The notes under the pieces are model-generated. The model made no database searches. It was not told the origin of the DNA and saw nothing but the letters and a program-made list of their open reading frames with translations. A stretch of DNA of 64,000 nucleotides, from NCBI GenBank assembly GCA_016744435.1, contig JADGEJ010000017.1, forward strand, positions 1-64,000, read 5' to 3'. Positions within the stretch are counted from its first letter, which is position 1, and each line of letters opens with the position of its first letter. Origin of the DNA: Lentibacter sp. (GTDB lineage: Bacteria; Pseudomonadota; Alphaproteobacteria; Rhodobacterales; Rhodobacteraceae). A program made the position numbers and the translations under genes. Below, piece after piece: positions 25,986-35,005 of the stretch.

Positions 25986-27500
25986 CTAGCCACCCAGTTT
26001 GGCTTTTACCAAGTCGTTCACGGCTTTCGGGTTGGCCTTGCCGCCCGTGGCCTTCATCACCTGGCCAACAAACCAGCCGGCGAGCTTCGGGTTTTCGCGC
26101 GCTTTTTCAACCTGTGCGGGGTTGGCCGCGATGATCTCGTCAAGTGCAGCCTCAATCGCGCCAGTGTCTGTCACTTGCTTCATGCCGCGCGTCTCAACGA
26201 TCTCGGCTGGCTCGCCGCCTTCCGTATAGACGATCTCGAACAGGTCTTTCGCGATCTTGCCGGAAATCGTGTCAGCTGCGATGAGGTCGATGATGCCGCC
26301 GAGTTGGGCGGGGCTCACGGGGCTTTCTGTGATGCCCAAGTCATCGTCCTTTTTGAGGCGGCCGAAGAGCTCGTTGATCACCCAGTTCGCGGCGGTCTTG
26401 CCGTCACGGCCTGTGGCAACCTCTTCAAAGTAAGCTGCGCTGTCGACTTCGGCGGTGAGCACTGAGGCGTCGTATTCCGTGAGGCCGTAGTCGCCCATGA
26501 AGCGGGCGCGCTTGGCGTCTGGAAGTTCGGGCAGGGTGGCTGCGATGTCGTCAACCCATGCTTGCTCGATCTCCAACGGGAGCAAGTCAGGGCAGGGGAA
26601 ATAGCGATAGTCATGCGCCTCTTCTTTCGAGCGCATCGACCGCGTTTCGCCTTTGTCCGGATCATAGAGCCGCGTTTCTTGGTCGATGCTGCCACCGTCT
26701 TCCAGGATCTTGATTTGGCGGCGAGCTTCATAGTCGATCGCGGCTTGGATGAAGCGCATCGAGTTCATGTTTTTGATCTCACAGCGGGTGCCTAGGTGAG
26801 AGAAGTCCTGCGTTTCCATGTACTTCTCGTGCTGACCTGCACGGCAAACCGAGACGTTGACGTCAGCCCGCAGGCTGCCGCTTTGCATGTTACCATCGCA
26901 AGTTCCGAGGTATCTGAGGATTTGGCGCAGTTTAACCACATAGGCGGCGGCCTCTTCGGGGCCGCGGATGTCGGGCTTGCTAACGATTTCCATCAGCGCG
27001 ACGCCCGTGCGGTTAAGGTCAACGAAGCTCATGTTCGGATCCATGTCGTGGATCGACTTGCCCGCGTCTTGCTCAAGGTGAATGCGCTCGATGCGTACGT
27101 TGCGGGCCACACCCGGGCCCATATCAACCAAGATCTCGCCTTCGCCAACAATAGGCTCGTAAAGCTGGCTGATCTGGTAGCCTTGGGGCAGGTCAGGGTA
27201 GAAGTAGTTTTTGCGGTCAAAGGCTGACTTGAGGTGGATTTCGGCCTTAAGGCCCAGCCCCGTGCGCACCGCTTGCTCAACGCAGAACTCGTTGATCACG
27301 GGCAACATGCCGGGCATGGCGGCGTCAACGAAAGCAACGTTTGCGTTGGGTTCGGCACCAAACTTGGTTGATGCGCCTGAGAAGAGCTTGGAGTTTGAGC
27401 TAACCTGCGCATGGACTTCGAGGCCAATCACCAGCTCCCAATCGTGCTTTGCGCCAGCGATCACTTTGGGTTTTGGTGTTTCATAGCTTAAATCAAGCAT
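25986..27500 (-). CDS. gatB: Asp/Glu-tRNA amidotransferase subunit B (GatB)
   Basis: GatB is the kinase/transferase subunit of GatCAB, which amidates Glu-tRNA(Gln) and/or Asp-tRNA(Asn). The N-terminal signature is [24 protein letters not shown], with metal/ATP-site [10 protein letters not shown] and [12 protein letters not shown]. The C-terminal YqeY-like tail domain ends in [21 protein letters not shown]. The 504-aa length is normal. The gene stands alone, without gatA or gatC nearby. Confidence 0.96.
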   Translation of the reverse strand: MLDLSYETPKPKVIAGAKHDWELVIGLEVHAQVSSNSKLFSGASTKFGAEPNANVAFVDAAMPGMLPVINEFCVEQAVRTGLGLKAEIHLKSAFDRKNYFYPDLPQGYQISQLYEPIVGEGEILVDMGPGVARNVRIERIHLEQDAGKSIHDMDPNMSFVDLNRTGVALMEIVSKPDIRGPEEAAAYVVKLRQILRYLGTCDGNMQSGSLRADVNVSVCRAGQHEKYMETQDFSHLGTRCEIKNMNSMRFIQAAIDYEARRQIKILEDGGSIDQETRLYDPDKGETRSMRSKEEAHDYRYFPCPDLLPLEIEQAWVDDIAATLPELPDAKRARFMGDYGLTEYDASVLTAEVDSAAYFEEVATGRDGKTAANWVINELFGRLKKDDDLGITESPVSPAQLGGIIDLIAADTISGKIAKDLFEIVYTEGGEPAEIVETRGMKQVTDTGAIEAALDEIIAANPAQVEKARENPKLAGWFVGQVMKATGGKANPKAVNDLVKAKLGG

Positions 27501-27569
27501 GGCTGGGCTCCTAGATTGGCGTTAGATGCCTTCTAGGACAGGCTTAGCGCAGGAGCAAGAGCCGAAGGC

Positions 27570-28755
27570 CTAGCAGTGTGCGGGTGCCATATCAGACGGC
27601 GCGTCTGGAGGCGTTATCTCGACGCCCTTCGGCGTGATGCGGATCGTCGCGCCGCCAGTGATTTCGTCTTGAAAGGCGTGGGCAAGATACCAGAGCGCTT
27701 CGTCTTCGCCGCCCCAAGCCTCGGGGAGGGCAACGCGCAGGTGCTTGCGCACGAGGGCCGTAAACCCGTCGCGCGAAGCTGTTGACCAAATGGTCTGACT
27801 GGGTGCGCGCAAAGAGGCTTTCGAGGCTGTGCAAAAACAGCTCGGTGTCGCAGGATTGGAAGACCTCAGGGTCGCAGCCTGCCTCGCCGTCGGTGCCCAA
27901 GTAGAGCAGGGCGTAGGCGCCTGTGCCCAAGTGCGCTTCGCTACGTGCGACGGCTTTGAGGGCTTCGCGCTCAAAGAGGCCGTCTTGCGCGCCGAACCAG
28001 CGGGGCAAAAGCAGGAAGCCCTGAACGAGGTATGGGTTGATGGCCTCCGGCTCGGCCTTGCTCCAGTCGGCAAACCAGTCGTGGATGCGCGTGTCTGCAT
28101 CGGGATGGCAGGCAAAGAGCGCATGGCGGGCGATGGCGATGGCAGGGGTGCGGGCGGCAATGCCTTCAAAAGGGTGAAGCACCTCTGCGGCGCGCGCAAA
28201 ATGGTGTGTGAACTTCTCGTCATCGGCGGGAGATATTTCGTTTGCATAGCCTTCGCCGCGCCAGAACCAGCCTGCGGCGACATGAGCTTTGGCCAGTATT
28301 GCCGCCATGAGCGGGCTGTCGGGGCGCTCGGCGTAGGCGCCTTCAAGGGCGGCCAGCCGTTCGTCAGACGGGCCTGCCGTGTCGTTGGCCTGTGGCACGA
28401 TGAAGCCGTCAACGGCACTAAGCGCTTCGAACACAAGGCTTGAGCGGCCGGGCGAGAGCCGGCGAGCGGTTTGCCATGTTTCCAGCTTGGCCAGTGCTGT
28501 GTCGTAGTCAGCACTTTCGAGCAGCGTCACAAAGCGCTCTATTCGGGATTCGCGCCGGGCAACTTCATGGTCGGGTTCAAAGGTGACAAGGAGCTGCGCG
28601 CGCAAATTTTCGATGTCGGGCTCAAAGCCGGGCGTGAAGGCAAGCTTGAAAGCCCTGAAGGTGATCCAAGGTAATAATACGAGGTTTCGCAAAGTTCGCC
28701 CTAAGACCATGGCTAGGGTGAACAGAGAAAAGGCGATCTGGTGGGCGAACTTCAT
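27570..28755 (-). pseudogene. Unknown-family protein, frameshifted paralogue of the upstream gene
   Basis: The protein starts at MKFAHQIAFSLFTLAMV (ATG at 28755, GAGG upstream) with one N-terminal membrane helix. It shares AHVAAGWFWRG.. and LLLPRWFG motifs with the neighbouring 438-aa protein. Near 27780 the frame changes: after HLVNSFAR the natural continuation DGFTALVRKHLRVALPEAW lies in another frame. A missing CG dinucleotide in a GCGCGC run explains it. Restoring it gives about 396 aa ending at 27570. This is either a real inactivation or a base-calling error. Confidence 0.7.
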
Positions 28756-28843
28756 AGCGACCTCTGGTTTGGTATCCTTGTCCGTGAAGGTGCCAGGGGA
28801 ACTGGGCGCAACTTGGGCGTGAGTTGGAAAAAGCAAAGGCCGT

Positions 28844-30160
28844 TCAGGTGGCGGGCTGAAGGTCGAGCCCTTGTTTACCGAAGTTGAGCGTAAAACCTGA
28901 GTGCAGTTCGCTGACGAAGTTTGCGGCAATCGCGTTGCGCGCGGCGTCATGGCCTTTGCGCAGCAGGGCGCTGCGCGGCGGGAGGTAGACGCCCGGGTTT
29001 GGCCCCAAGTCGGCTTCGGCCCACAGCAAGGGGTGCAGTACTTTCAGGTTATCGCGCAGGATGGTGTCAAACATCCCGTGGATCGCATTTCGCACATCGC
29101 GCACCTTGTCAGGCGCCTCGATCGGTGTGCGTGATGGCGCCATGGTGATGCCCGTATAAGCGGCTAACAGGTTGGAAATGTGCTGATCGGGTTGCAAATA
29201 GAGGATATCGCGCAGCCCATCGAGGAAGAAGTCGACATCAAGCGCGCGCGCTGCTCCTTGGTCAACGCGCAGCGCGTCAAGATAAACCCAGGCGTAGCCG
29301 CCGTTGCCCCAAGTGTTTTGTCCGCGTCCAGCGGTACGGCGTGCTTCAAGCTCTAGGGCGCCATAGGAGCCAAACCAACGTGGCAGCAGAAGGTTCCCAA
29401 GGGTGCGCATCGGCGCGAAGTTTACTGGGTTCAGATCAATCAAGCGCTCATAAGCGTCGCCGATTTGCAGGGCAGGCTGCGGGTGCGCCACCACCAAACT
29501 GCAGCTCGCGCTGGCCAGAAGCGGGGAAACCTGAGCCGTTTTTGAAAAGCTCTCCAAAATCTCCTGAGCCCGTGCAAAGTGGGCTTCAAAAAGCTTTTGG
29601 TTGCGATCAGGGATCTCATGGTTCCAGTTGGTGCCGCGCCACGACCAGCCGATATCCATGTGAGCTTGTGCCACAACTGCGGCAATAGAGTAGTCATCGG
29701 GGAACTCGGTAAGAACGCCTTCAAGCGATTCGATGCCATCGAGGTTGGGGCTTAAGCCGTCACATATCGCCTGTTCTGCGGCCAATACGACATCAGTGCG
29801 CGCGCCGATGCTCAGCAAGTCAGCGTGCGGCACGCCACAATGGGTGGCGACTTTGCGGTTGTCGGCTCCGCGCATTTCGCGGCTGAGCTCTTCCCAGCGT
29901 TCCTGGCGTGAAAGGAACTGGCCACGGTCTTGCACGCGCACGCGGCAGTTCTCTTCCGGGGTGTCTTCTGTCAGCGGCAAGACAAGTTGCTTGTCTAGAG
30001 CTTCGGCTATGCGATGTACGCTCATGGGGGCGCTGGCCGCGGCTTGCTCGGCAAGGTGCTGGGCGCGCACTGCGGCAGAATCCACTTTGGACTGCTTTGA
30101 ACGTGAAAAGCTTTCTCGTGCCTGTGCAGCAAGTTCGGGCAGGTTTGACAGAAGAGCCAT
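28844..30160 (-). CDS. Unknown-family protein (438 aa), tandem paralogue
   Basis: I do not recognise a named family. Shared with the downstream frameshifted copy are AHMDIGWSWRGTNWNHEI, HFARAQEILESF, GNLLLPRWFGSYGALE and GGYAWVYLDAL, separated by similar distances, so the two arose by duplication. The helical, repeat-like layout in the first 250 residues suggests TPR-like scaffolding. There is no signal peptide or membrane segment, unlike the paralogue. The start at 30160 has only a weak ribosome site. Confidence 0.7.
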   Translation of the reverse strand: MALLSNLPELAAQARESFSRSKQSKVDSAAVRAQHLAEQAAASAPMSVHRIAEALDKQLVLPLTEDTPEENCRVRVQDRGQFLSRQERWEELSREMRGADNRKVATHCGVPHADLLSIGARTDVVLAAEQAICDGLSPNLDGIESLEGVLTEFPDDYSIAAVVAQAHMDIGWSWRGTNWNHEIPDRNQKLFEAHFARAQEILESFSKTAQVSPLLASASCSLVVAHPQPALQIGDAYERLIDLNPVNFAPMRTLGNLLLPRWFGSYGALELEARRTAGRGQNTWGNGGYAWVYLDALRVDQGAARALDVDFFLDGLRDILYLQPDQHISNLLAAYTGITMAPSRTPIEAPDKVRDVRNAIHGMFDTILRDNLKVLHPLLWAEADLGPNPGVYLPPRSALLRKGHDAARNAIAANFVSELHSGFTLNFGKQGLDLQPAT

Positions 30161-30346
30161 CTAAGTATCCGTTGTTTGTTCCTGTTTGGTTATGGCAACG
30201 CAATCGGGCTAAAAAACGGCGGTTCTCGGCTCAAATTCGGATGAACCCTGCTCATAATTGGGCACTGTTTACGGTGGCGAAACAATGCGTCCACGGGCAG
30301 GGTTAATATTGCAATTCTTGCGTAAATCCTGTTCATTCTGCACGTT

Positions 30347-31225
30347 ATGGGGAATCTGCTTAATAAAGTCTTTGCGCTCGGCGTTTTTCTTGCGGCCGCA
30401 CCGGTTGCTGCTGAAACCGATGCTGTGGCCGCCGATATGCTCGCGGCTCAAACCATGAGTTTGCTCAAGCCTGAGCAGGATGTGAACGCGCAGCCAGACG
30501 CTGTACGGCCCTCTGTTCACATTGATAACAACGTCAGCCCGCCGGGCCCAGAGTTTGCCCAGTTTCGCCCCCAAGCGCGCAAGTCGGACTATGCTTCTGT
30601 GCAAGCCGCCTTTCTTGGCAAGATACGCCCGCGTGTACGCCCCTACATATTACCTAAAACCCGTTGGGAGCACCGGCCGGGCAACAAAGCCTGGACGAAA
30701 GCCGCGATGCAGGCGGTGCTGTCACACGGGCGGCCCTTGGTGAAAACCGTGCCGACAGACTATAAAACATGGTGCCCAGCCTACCGTGAAAATGACGAGT
30801 ACAAGCGCGCAATGTTCTGGGTTGGCTTTATGTCAGCACTGGCCAAACACGAAAGCACCTACCGCCAAGATGCGGTGGGCGGTGGCGGGCTGTGGTATGG
30901 TTTGCTGCAAATCCTGCCCTCAACGGCGAAGCTGTATAAGTGCAAGGCCAAAACGGGCCAAGCGCTCAAGAACGGCGCTGACAACCTGACATGTGCTACG
31001 CGGATCATGACCAAAACAGTGCCACGCGATCAGATCATTCATGGGTTTTTCCCAGGGCAAAAACACAAGTATCGCGGCATCACGCAAGACTGGGGCCCGA
31101 TGCACTCAAGCTCTAAGCGTGGAGAAATGGCGGCGTGGACGCGCAAACAGTCTTATTGTGTATCCCATCGCTCGCTCAGACCCAAACTGCGCCCTGCCGA
31201 TCTTAGCGTAACGCCTGACGCCTAA
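30347..31225 (+). CDS. Exported SLT-domain (lytic transglycosylase-like) protein
   Basis: A Sec signal peptide (residues 1-22, cut after VAA) precedes about 130 residues without a clear domain. A lysozyme-like SLT domain follows: WVGFMSALAKHESTYRQDAV has the catalytic Glu, then GGGLWYGLLQILPSTA and ADNLTCATRIM. It probably cleaves peptidoglycan in the periplasm. It is convergent with the 31283 gene across a double hairpin. Confidence 0.82.
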   Translation: MGNLLNKVFALGVFLAAAPVAAETDAVAADMLAAQTMSLLKPEQDVNAQPDAVRPSVHIDNNVSPPGPEFAQFRPQARKSDYASVQAAFLGKIRPRVRPYILPKTRWEHRPGNKAWTKAAMQAVLSHGRPLVKTVPTDYKTWCPAYRENDEYKRAMFWVGFMSALAKHESTYRQDAVGGGGLWYGLLQILPSTAKLYKCKAKTGQALKNGADNLTCATRIMTKTVPRDQIIHGFFPGQKHKYRGITQDWGPMHSSSKRGEMAAWTRKQSYCVSHRSLRPKLRPADLSVTPDA

Positions 31226-31228
31226 GCC

Positions 31229-31273
31229 GGAATTTTTTTGAAAATTCCGATCCGTTTTCTTTGAAAGAAAACG
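31229..31273. repeat. Double-hairpin repeat, copy 1 (bidirectional terminator-like)
   Basis: There are two adjacent stems: GGAATTTT/AAAATTCC (31229-31248) and CGTTTTCTTT/AAAGAAAACG (31253-31273). It lies between two convergent genes, 4 bp after one stop and 9 bp before the other. The same pair of stems recurs at 61058 and 63793. Confidence 0.8.
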
Positions 31274-31282
31274 TCGTGTTTC

Positions 31283-31717
31283 TCACCCGATGAGCGAGAA
31301 ATGATGTCGCTCTGTGGCGATCCCGAGGGATTTTAGCGCTTCTTCAAGTTCCATATGCGGCGGCGTACAGGCGTGGGGCAAGCGTAGCTTGCGACCGTCC
31401 TTTAACAACACCGTAACCTTCACCGAGAGATCAAGCCGCGTGTCAAAGCGCACGCGCAAGATCAGCGCTGTGGCCAGCTCGTCGTTTACTGTCGGCGTGC
31501 TCCAACTCATGTTATGCTTGGTAAGTGTAAAGTTTGAGAGCGGGTCAGTTGCGAACTCCCACAAGGCGGGCAGAGTGAACAGAGCCAGCACAAGCGCGAT
31601 CCAAGGGCTAAGGCTGATGAAGGCAATTAGCGCGGCAAGGGTAACGTAAATAGATGTGAGCACGATCAAAGCGGTTGTGCTGCGTCCGCGTGAGTGGTGG
31701 TCAATCAGCGTGCTCAT
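31283..31717 (-). CDS. Small membrane protein of unknown function
   Basis: A 144-aa protein with two adjacent hydrophobic helices at residues 18-55 (ALIVLTSIYVTLAALIAFIS, WIALVLALFTLPALWEF) and a soluble C-terminal part (LRVRFDTRLDLSVKVTVLL). I do not recognise the family. It overlaps the upstream 177-aa gene by 4 nt (ATGA type) and so forms an operon with it and pepN. Confidence 0.7.
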   Translation of the reverse strand: MSTLIDHHSRGRSTTALIVLTSIYVTLAALIAFISLSPWIALVLALFTLPALWEFATDPLSNFTLTKHNMSWSTPTVNDELATALILRVRFDTRLDLSVKVTVLLKDGRKLRLPHACTPPHMELEEALKSLGIATERHHFSLIG

Positions 31718-32247
31718 TTGATCTTGAAGGCACGTTTCACGTCATCAAGCGCCTCTGTTTGCTTGGTGTTGAGCCCGCCGCTCGCTGACTGGCTCAGCGT
31801 GCCTGATATGACTGTGAGCAGGGGGCCAAAACGGCCCGAGCCATCCATGCGGAAAAGCTTGCGCGATAGCCGCGAGATAGCCGGATCGGCGCCGCCACAT
31901 TCAGACACCATCCAGCGGCCCAAGATGCAAAGCTCGTCGGCATCATCCTTGCTGACGTTCAGGCCTTTTGAGAGTTCCCAAGCCAGTGCCTCGCGTTGAT
32001 CGGCTGTTGGCAAATCATCAAGCTCCAGAAATGCCGAGGCGATGCCCGCGATGGCGATGTTGGCGTCTTCGATGCTTTCAACGGGGTGCAGGTTGGTTTG
32101 GCGGCGAAAGCCAAAGCGGCGTGCGGCGAGGCGCACGTCGTTGGCCATGTCGAGCAGATCAGTTGCGGCATTGGCCGCATTGCGGGCCCGCAGAATGAAG
32201 AACAAAACAGCGGTAATAGCGGCGACGGCGGCGAGAATGACGGGCAT
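31714..32247 (-). CDS. Membrane-anchored protein of unknown function
   Basis: A 177-aa protein with one N-terminal membrane helix (VILAAVAAITAVLFFIL) and a helical cytosolic domain (MANDVRLAARRFGFRRQTN, AFLELDDLPTADQREALAWE). The latter is reminiscent of a TerB-like helical bundle, but this is not certain. It sits 3 bp after pepN and overlaps the next gene by 4 nt. Confidence 0.7.
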   Translation of the reverse strand: MPVILAAVAAITAVLFFILRARNAANAATDLLDMANDVRLAARRFGFRRQTNLHPVESIEDANIAIAGIASAFLELDDLPTADQREALAWELSKGLNVSKDDADELCILGRWMVSECGGADPAISRLSRKLFRMDGSGRFGPLLTVISGTLSQSASGGLNTKQTEALDDVKRAFKIK

Positions 32248-32250
32248 AAC

Positions 32251-34803
32251 TTAACCTTCCAAAATACGGCTGACCATTTCTGTAGTATCCCCGCTTAAGC
32301 CAGCCGTCGCAAGGATACGCTCTAGCTGCGCCTTGACCAGCGTTTGGCGAGTGCTGTCATAGCGTTTCCATGTCTGGAAGGCGGTGCACATGCGCGCCGT
32401 TGTTTGCGGGTTGATCGCGTCGAGCTTGATCAGCCAGTCAGCCAGCAGCGCATAGCCCTTGCCCGAGGCGTGGTGAAAGCCTGCATGGTTTGCAGCCAGC
32501 GCGCCAAAGACCGCGCGGAAGCGGTTGGGGTTGCGCATGTCAAACAGCGCGTGCCCCGTGAGCCGCTTGGCTGTCTCGGCGCATGTCTCGGGGCTTGCGA
32601 AGGCAACTTGCGACGCAAACCACTTGTCCATCACCAGCCTGTCGCCCTTCCATTGCTCAAAGAAGGCGGCGTTTTCGAGCTGGCCGGCTTCGTCAGAGAG
32701 AAGCGCGTTCAGACTCGCGAGCTGCTCTGTCATGTTGCTCGCACGGGCAAACTGCGCACGGGCCTGTGCGCCGCCGTCCATCCGCGTCAGCATGTAGAGC
32801 ACGCGCGCTTTCAGGGCGCGCTTGCCCGTGCCCGCAGCGTCGGGGCTGTAGGGGCCTTCAACCGTGGTGTCGGCATAGAGCCTTGGCAAGCTGTCAGCGA
32901 GGTGCTGCGCGAGGCTCTGCGCCATGGTTTCACTGGCGTCATAGATGGCTTGCGGGTCGGGCGTGTGGCCCATCGCGGCGAGGGTCTGGGCGAGGTCGTC
33001 TTGCCCGATCGGCTGGAGTACCAACTGGCGAAAGTCAGGGTCAAGGCTGTCGTCGCGCGCGACTTGCGCTGCGGCATCAAGGAAGGCGCTGTCAGGTGCT
33101 GCGCCTGTGGTGATCATCTCGATCAGGGAGGCGCGGCGCAGTTCTTGTCCGGCTTCCCATTTGTTGAACGGGTCAGTGTCATGGGCGAGAAGGAAGGCGC
33201 GCTCGGCGTTGCTGACGTCACGATCCAGTATGACTGGTGCGGAAAAATCACGCAATATCGAGGGGATAGGCTTGGAAGTTAACCCATCAAATGTAAAGCT
33301 CTGCTGGCGCTTGTCCATTTCCAGCACGGTGGTCGGAACGATCTCGTTTCCGGCTTCGTCAAGCAAGCCAACGGCAATCGGGATAACCCGTGGTTTCTTT
33401 TGCGGCTGTCCGAGCGTTGGCGGAGTTTCTTGTTTAAACGTAAGCTTGTAGCGCCCGTTGTTAAACTTTTCCGTTACCGTCAGGCGCGGGGTGCCTGCCG
33501 AGGTATACCAGCGCTTGAAGCGCTTGAGGCTACGCCCCGTCACCTCTTCAAAGACTTGCAGCCAATCCTCAATGGTGGCGGCGTCGCCGTCGTGGCGGGT
33601 GAAGTAAAGATCGAGCGCTTTGTAGTAGTCGTCGTCGCCCACAAGCCGCTTGAGCATGCCGATCACTTCGGCGCCTTTTTCGTAGACTGTGGCGGTGTAG
33701 AAGTTGTTGATCTCAACAAAGCTGTCAGGCCTCACGGGGTGCGCCAAAGGCCCGCCGTCTTCGCGAAACTGACGGCCGCGCAGATCAATCACATCATGGA
33801 TCCGTTTGACGGGGGCTGAGCGCATGTCAGAGGTAAACTGGCTGTCGCGATAGACAGTCAGCCCCTCTTTGAGGCACAGCTGGAACCAGTCGCGGCAGGT
33901 GATCCGGTTGCCTGTCCAGTTGTGGAAGTACTCATGCGCAATAATCGCTTCAATGCGCTCGAAGTTGTCGTCGGTTGATGTCTCGGGTGAGGCCAAAACG
34001 CAGGATGAGTTGAAGATGTTCAACCCCTTGTTTTCCATCGCGCCCATGTTGAAATCATCGACCGCGACGATGTTGAAGATGTCGAGGTCATACTCGCGGC
34101 CATAGACATCTTCGTCCCAGCTCATCGACGCCTTCAAAGCCTGCATGCCAAAGGCGCATTTTCCCTCGTCGCCGGGGCGCACCCAGATGTTGAGCTCGAC
34201 AGGCTTGCCAGACTTTGTGGTGAAGCTGTCGGGGTGGTTGCGCAAGTCGCCAGCCACCAGCGCGAAGAGGTAGGCGGGCTTTGGCCACGGGTCATGCCAC
34301 TCGGCAAAACCCTCGCCTTGCAGGCCTTTGTTGCCGTTTGAGAGCAGCACAGGCTCGCGCCCCTCAACCCGAACCTTGAAAGTGCTCATCACATCGGGGC
34401 GGTCGGGGTAGTATGTGATCTTGCGGAAACCTTCAGCTTCGCATTGAGTACAATACATGCCACCCGACATGTAGAGGCCCTCAAGCGCTGTGTTGGTTTC
34501 CGGGCTGATCTCAACCTCGGCCTCAAAGGTAAACGCGCCTTCGGGCACATCGGCCTCAAGCCCGCCTTGCACCAGACGAGGCGAGACAGGCGCGCCGTCT
34601 ATTGTGCATGAAATGAGCTTAAGCTCTTCACCATGCAGGAAAAATCGCTTGTCAGTTGCCTCGGGCTTGGGGGCAAATCTGATCCGCGACAACACACGCG
34701 TCGCCCGCGGGGCCAGACGAAACGTTAGTTCAACACTTTCCACATCAAAGCCAAATGGCGTGTAGTCTTTCAGATAAATGGTCTGCGGTGCTGCGTCTTG
34801 CAT
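32251..34803 (-). CDS. pepN: Aminopeptidase N (M1 family)
   Basis: PepN is the zinc aminopeptidase for cytosolic peptide turnover. The exopeptidase motif GAMENKGLNIF and zinc site HEYFHNWTGNRITCRDW (HExxH, then the downstream Glu in LCLKEGL) are intact, and the Tyr of VYEKGAEVIGMLKRL is present. The ATG at 34803 gives the family N-terminus (TIYLKDYTPFGF) and about 850 aa; the open frame reaches further upstream to 35232 but overlaps glcB there. It heads an operon with two small unknown genes. Confidence 0.95.
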   Translation of the reverse strand: MQDAAPQTIYLKDYTPFGFDVESVELTFRLAPRATRVLSRIRFAPKPEATDKRFFLHGEELKLISCTIDGAPVSPRLVQGGLEADVPEGAFTFEAEVEISPETNTALEGLYMSGGMYCTQCEAEGFRKITYYPDRPDVMSTFKVRVEGREPVLLSNGNKGLQGEGFAEWHDPWPKPAYLFALVAGDLRNHPDSFTTKSGKPVELNIWVRPGDEGKCAFGMQALKASMSWDEDVYGREYDLDIFNIVAVDDFNMGAMENKGLNIFNSSCVLASPETSTDDNFERIEAIIAHEYFHNWTGNRITCRDWFQLCLKEGLTVYRDSQFTSDMRSAPVKRIHDVIDLRGRQFREDGGPLAHPVRPDSFVEINNFYTATVYEKGAEVIGMLKRLVGDDDYYKALDLYFTRHDGDAATIEDWLQVFEEVTGRSLKRFKRWYTSAGTPRLTVTEKFNNGRYKLTFKQETPPTLGQPQKKPRVIPIAVGLLDEAGNEIVPTTVLEMDKRQQSFTFDGLTSKPIPSILRDFSAPVILDRDVSNAERAFLLAHDTDPFNKWEAGQELRRASLIEMITTGAAPDSAFLDAAAQVARDDSLDPDFRQLVLQPIGQDDLAQTLAAMGHTPDPQAIYDASETMAQSLAQHLADSLPRLYADTTVEGPYSPDAAGTGKRALKARVLYMLTRMDGGAQARAQFARASNMTEQLASLNALLSDEAGQLENAAFFEQWKGDRLVMDKWFASQVAFASPETCAETAKRLTGHALFDMRNPNRFRAVFGALAANHAGFHHASGKGYALLADWLIKLDAINPQTTARMCTAFQTWKRYDSTRQTLVKAQLERILATAGLSGDTTEMVSRILEG

Positions 34804-35005
34804 GAGGCTCTCCGATAATGCGTTAGGGGCGACGGTAAGCAGCCTTGCGGTGGCCTTCAAGGCCTGTATTTGATCGAGTTTCAGGAAGAATGCCTTATTG
34901 TTCGGATAATTCATAAAATCTTTCGCCGCAGGCCGCGAGCTGGTTTTGTTGCCTATAGGAAACTTTCCTGCCAAGACTTGCACAAACCTCACCAAGGAGA
35001 GCGCC

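Noticed and set aside
27592-28950. 452-codon frame read as an intact protein
   Set aside because: The first 65 codons run into the upstream gene's 3' region, and the last 50 codons are out of frame relative to the natural C-terminus; a frameshifted gene fits better.
32344-33282. 312-codon plus-strand frame inside pepN
   Set aside because: The opposite strand encodes well-supported aminopeptidase N; the shadow frame has no start signal or domain.
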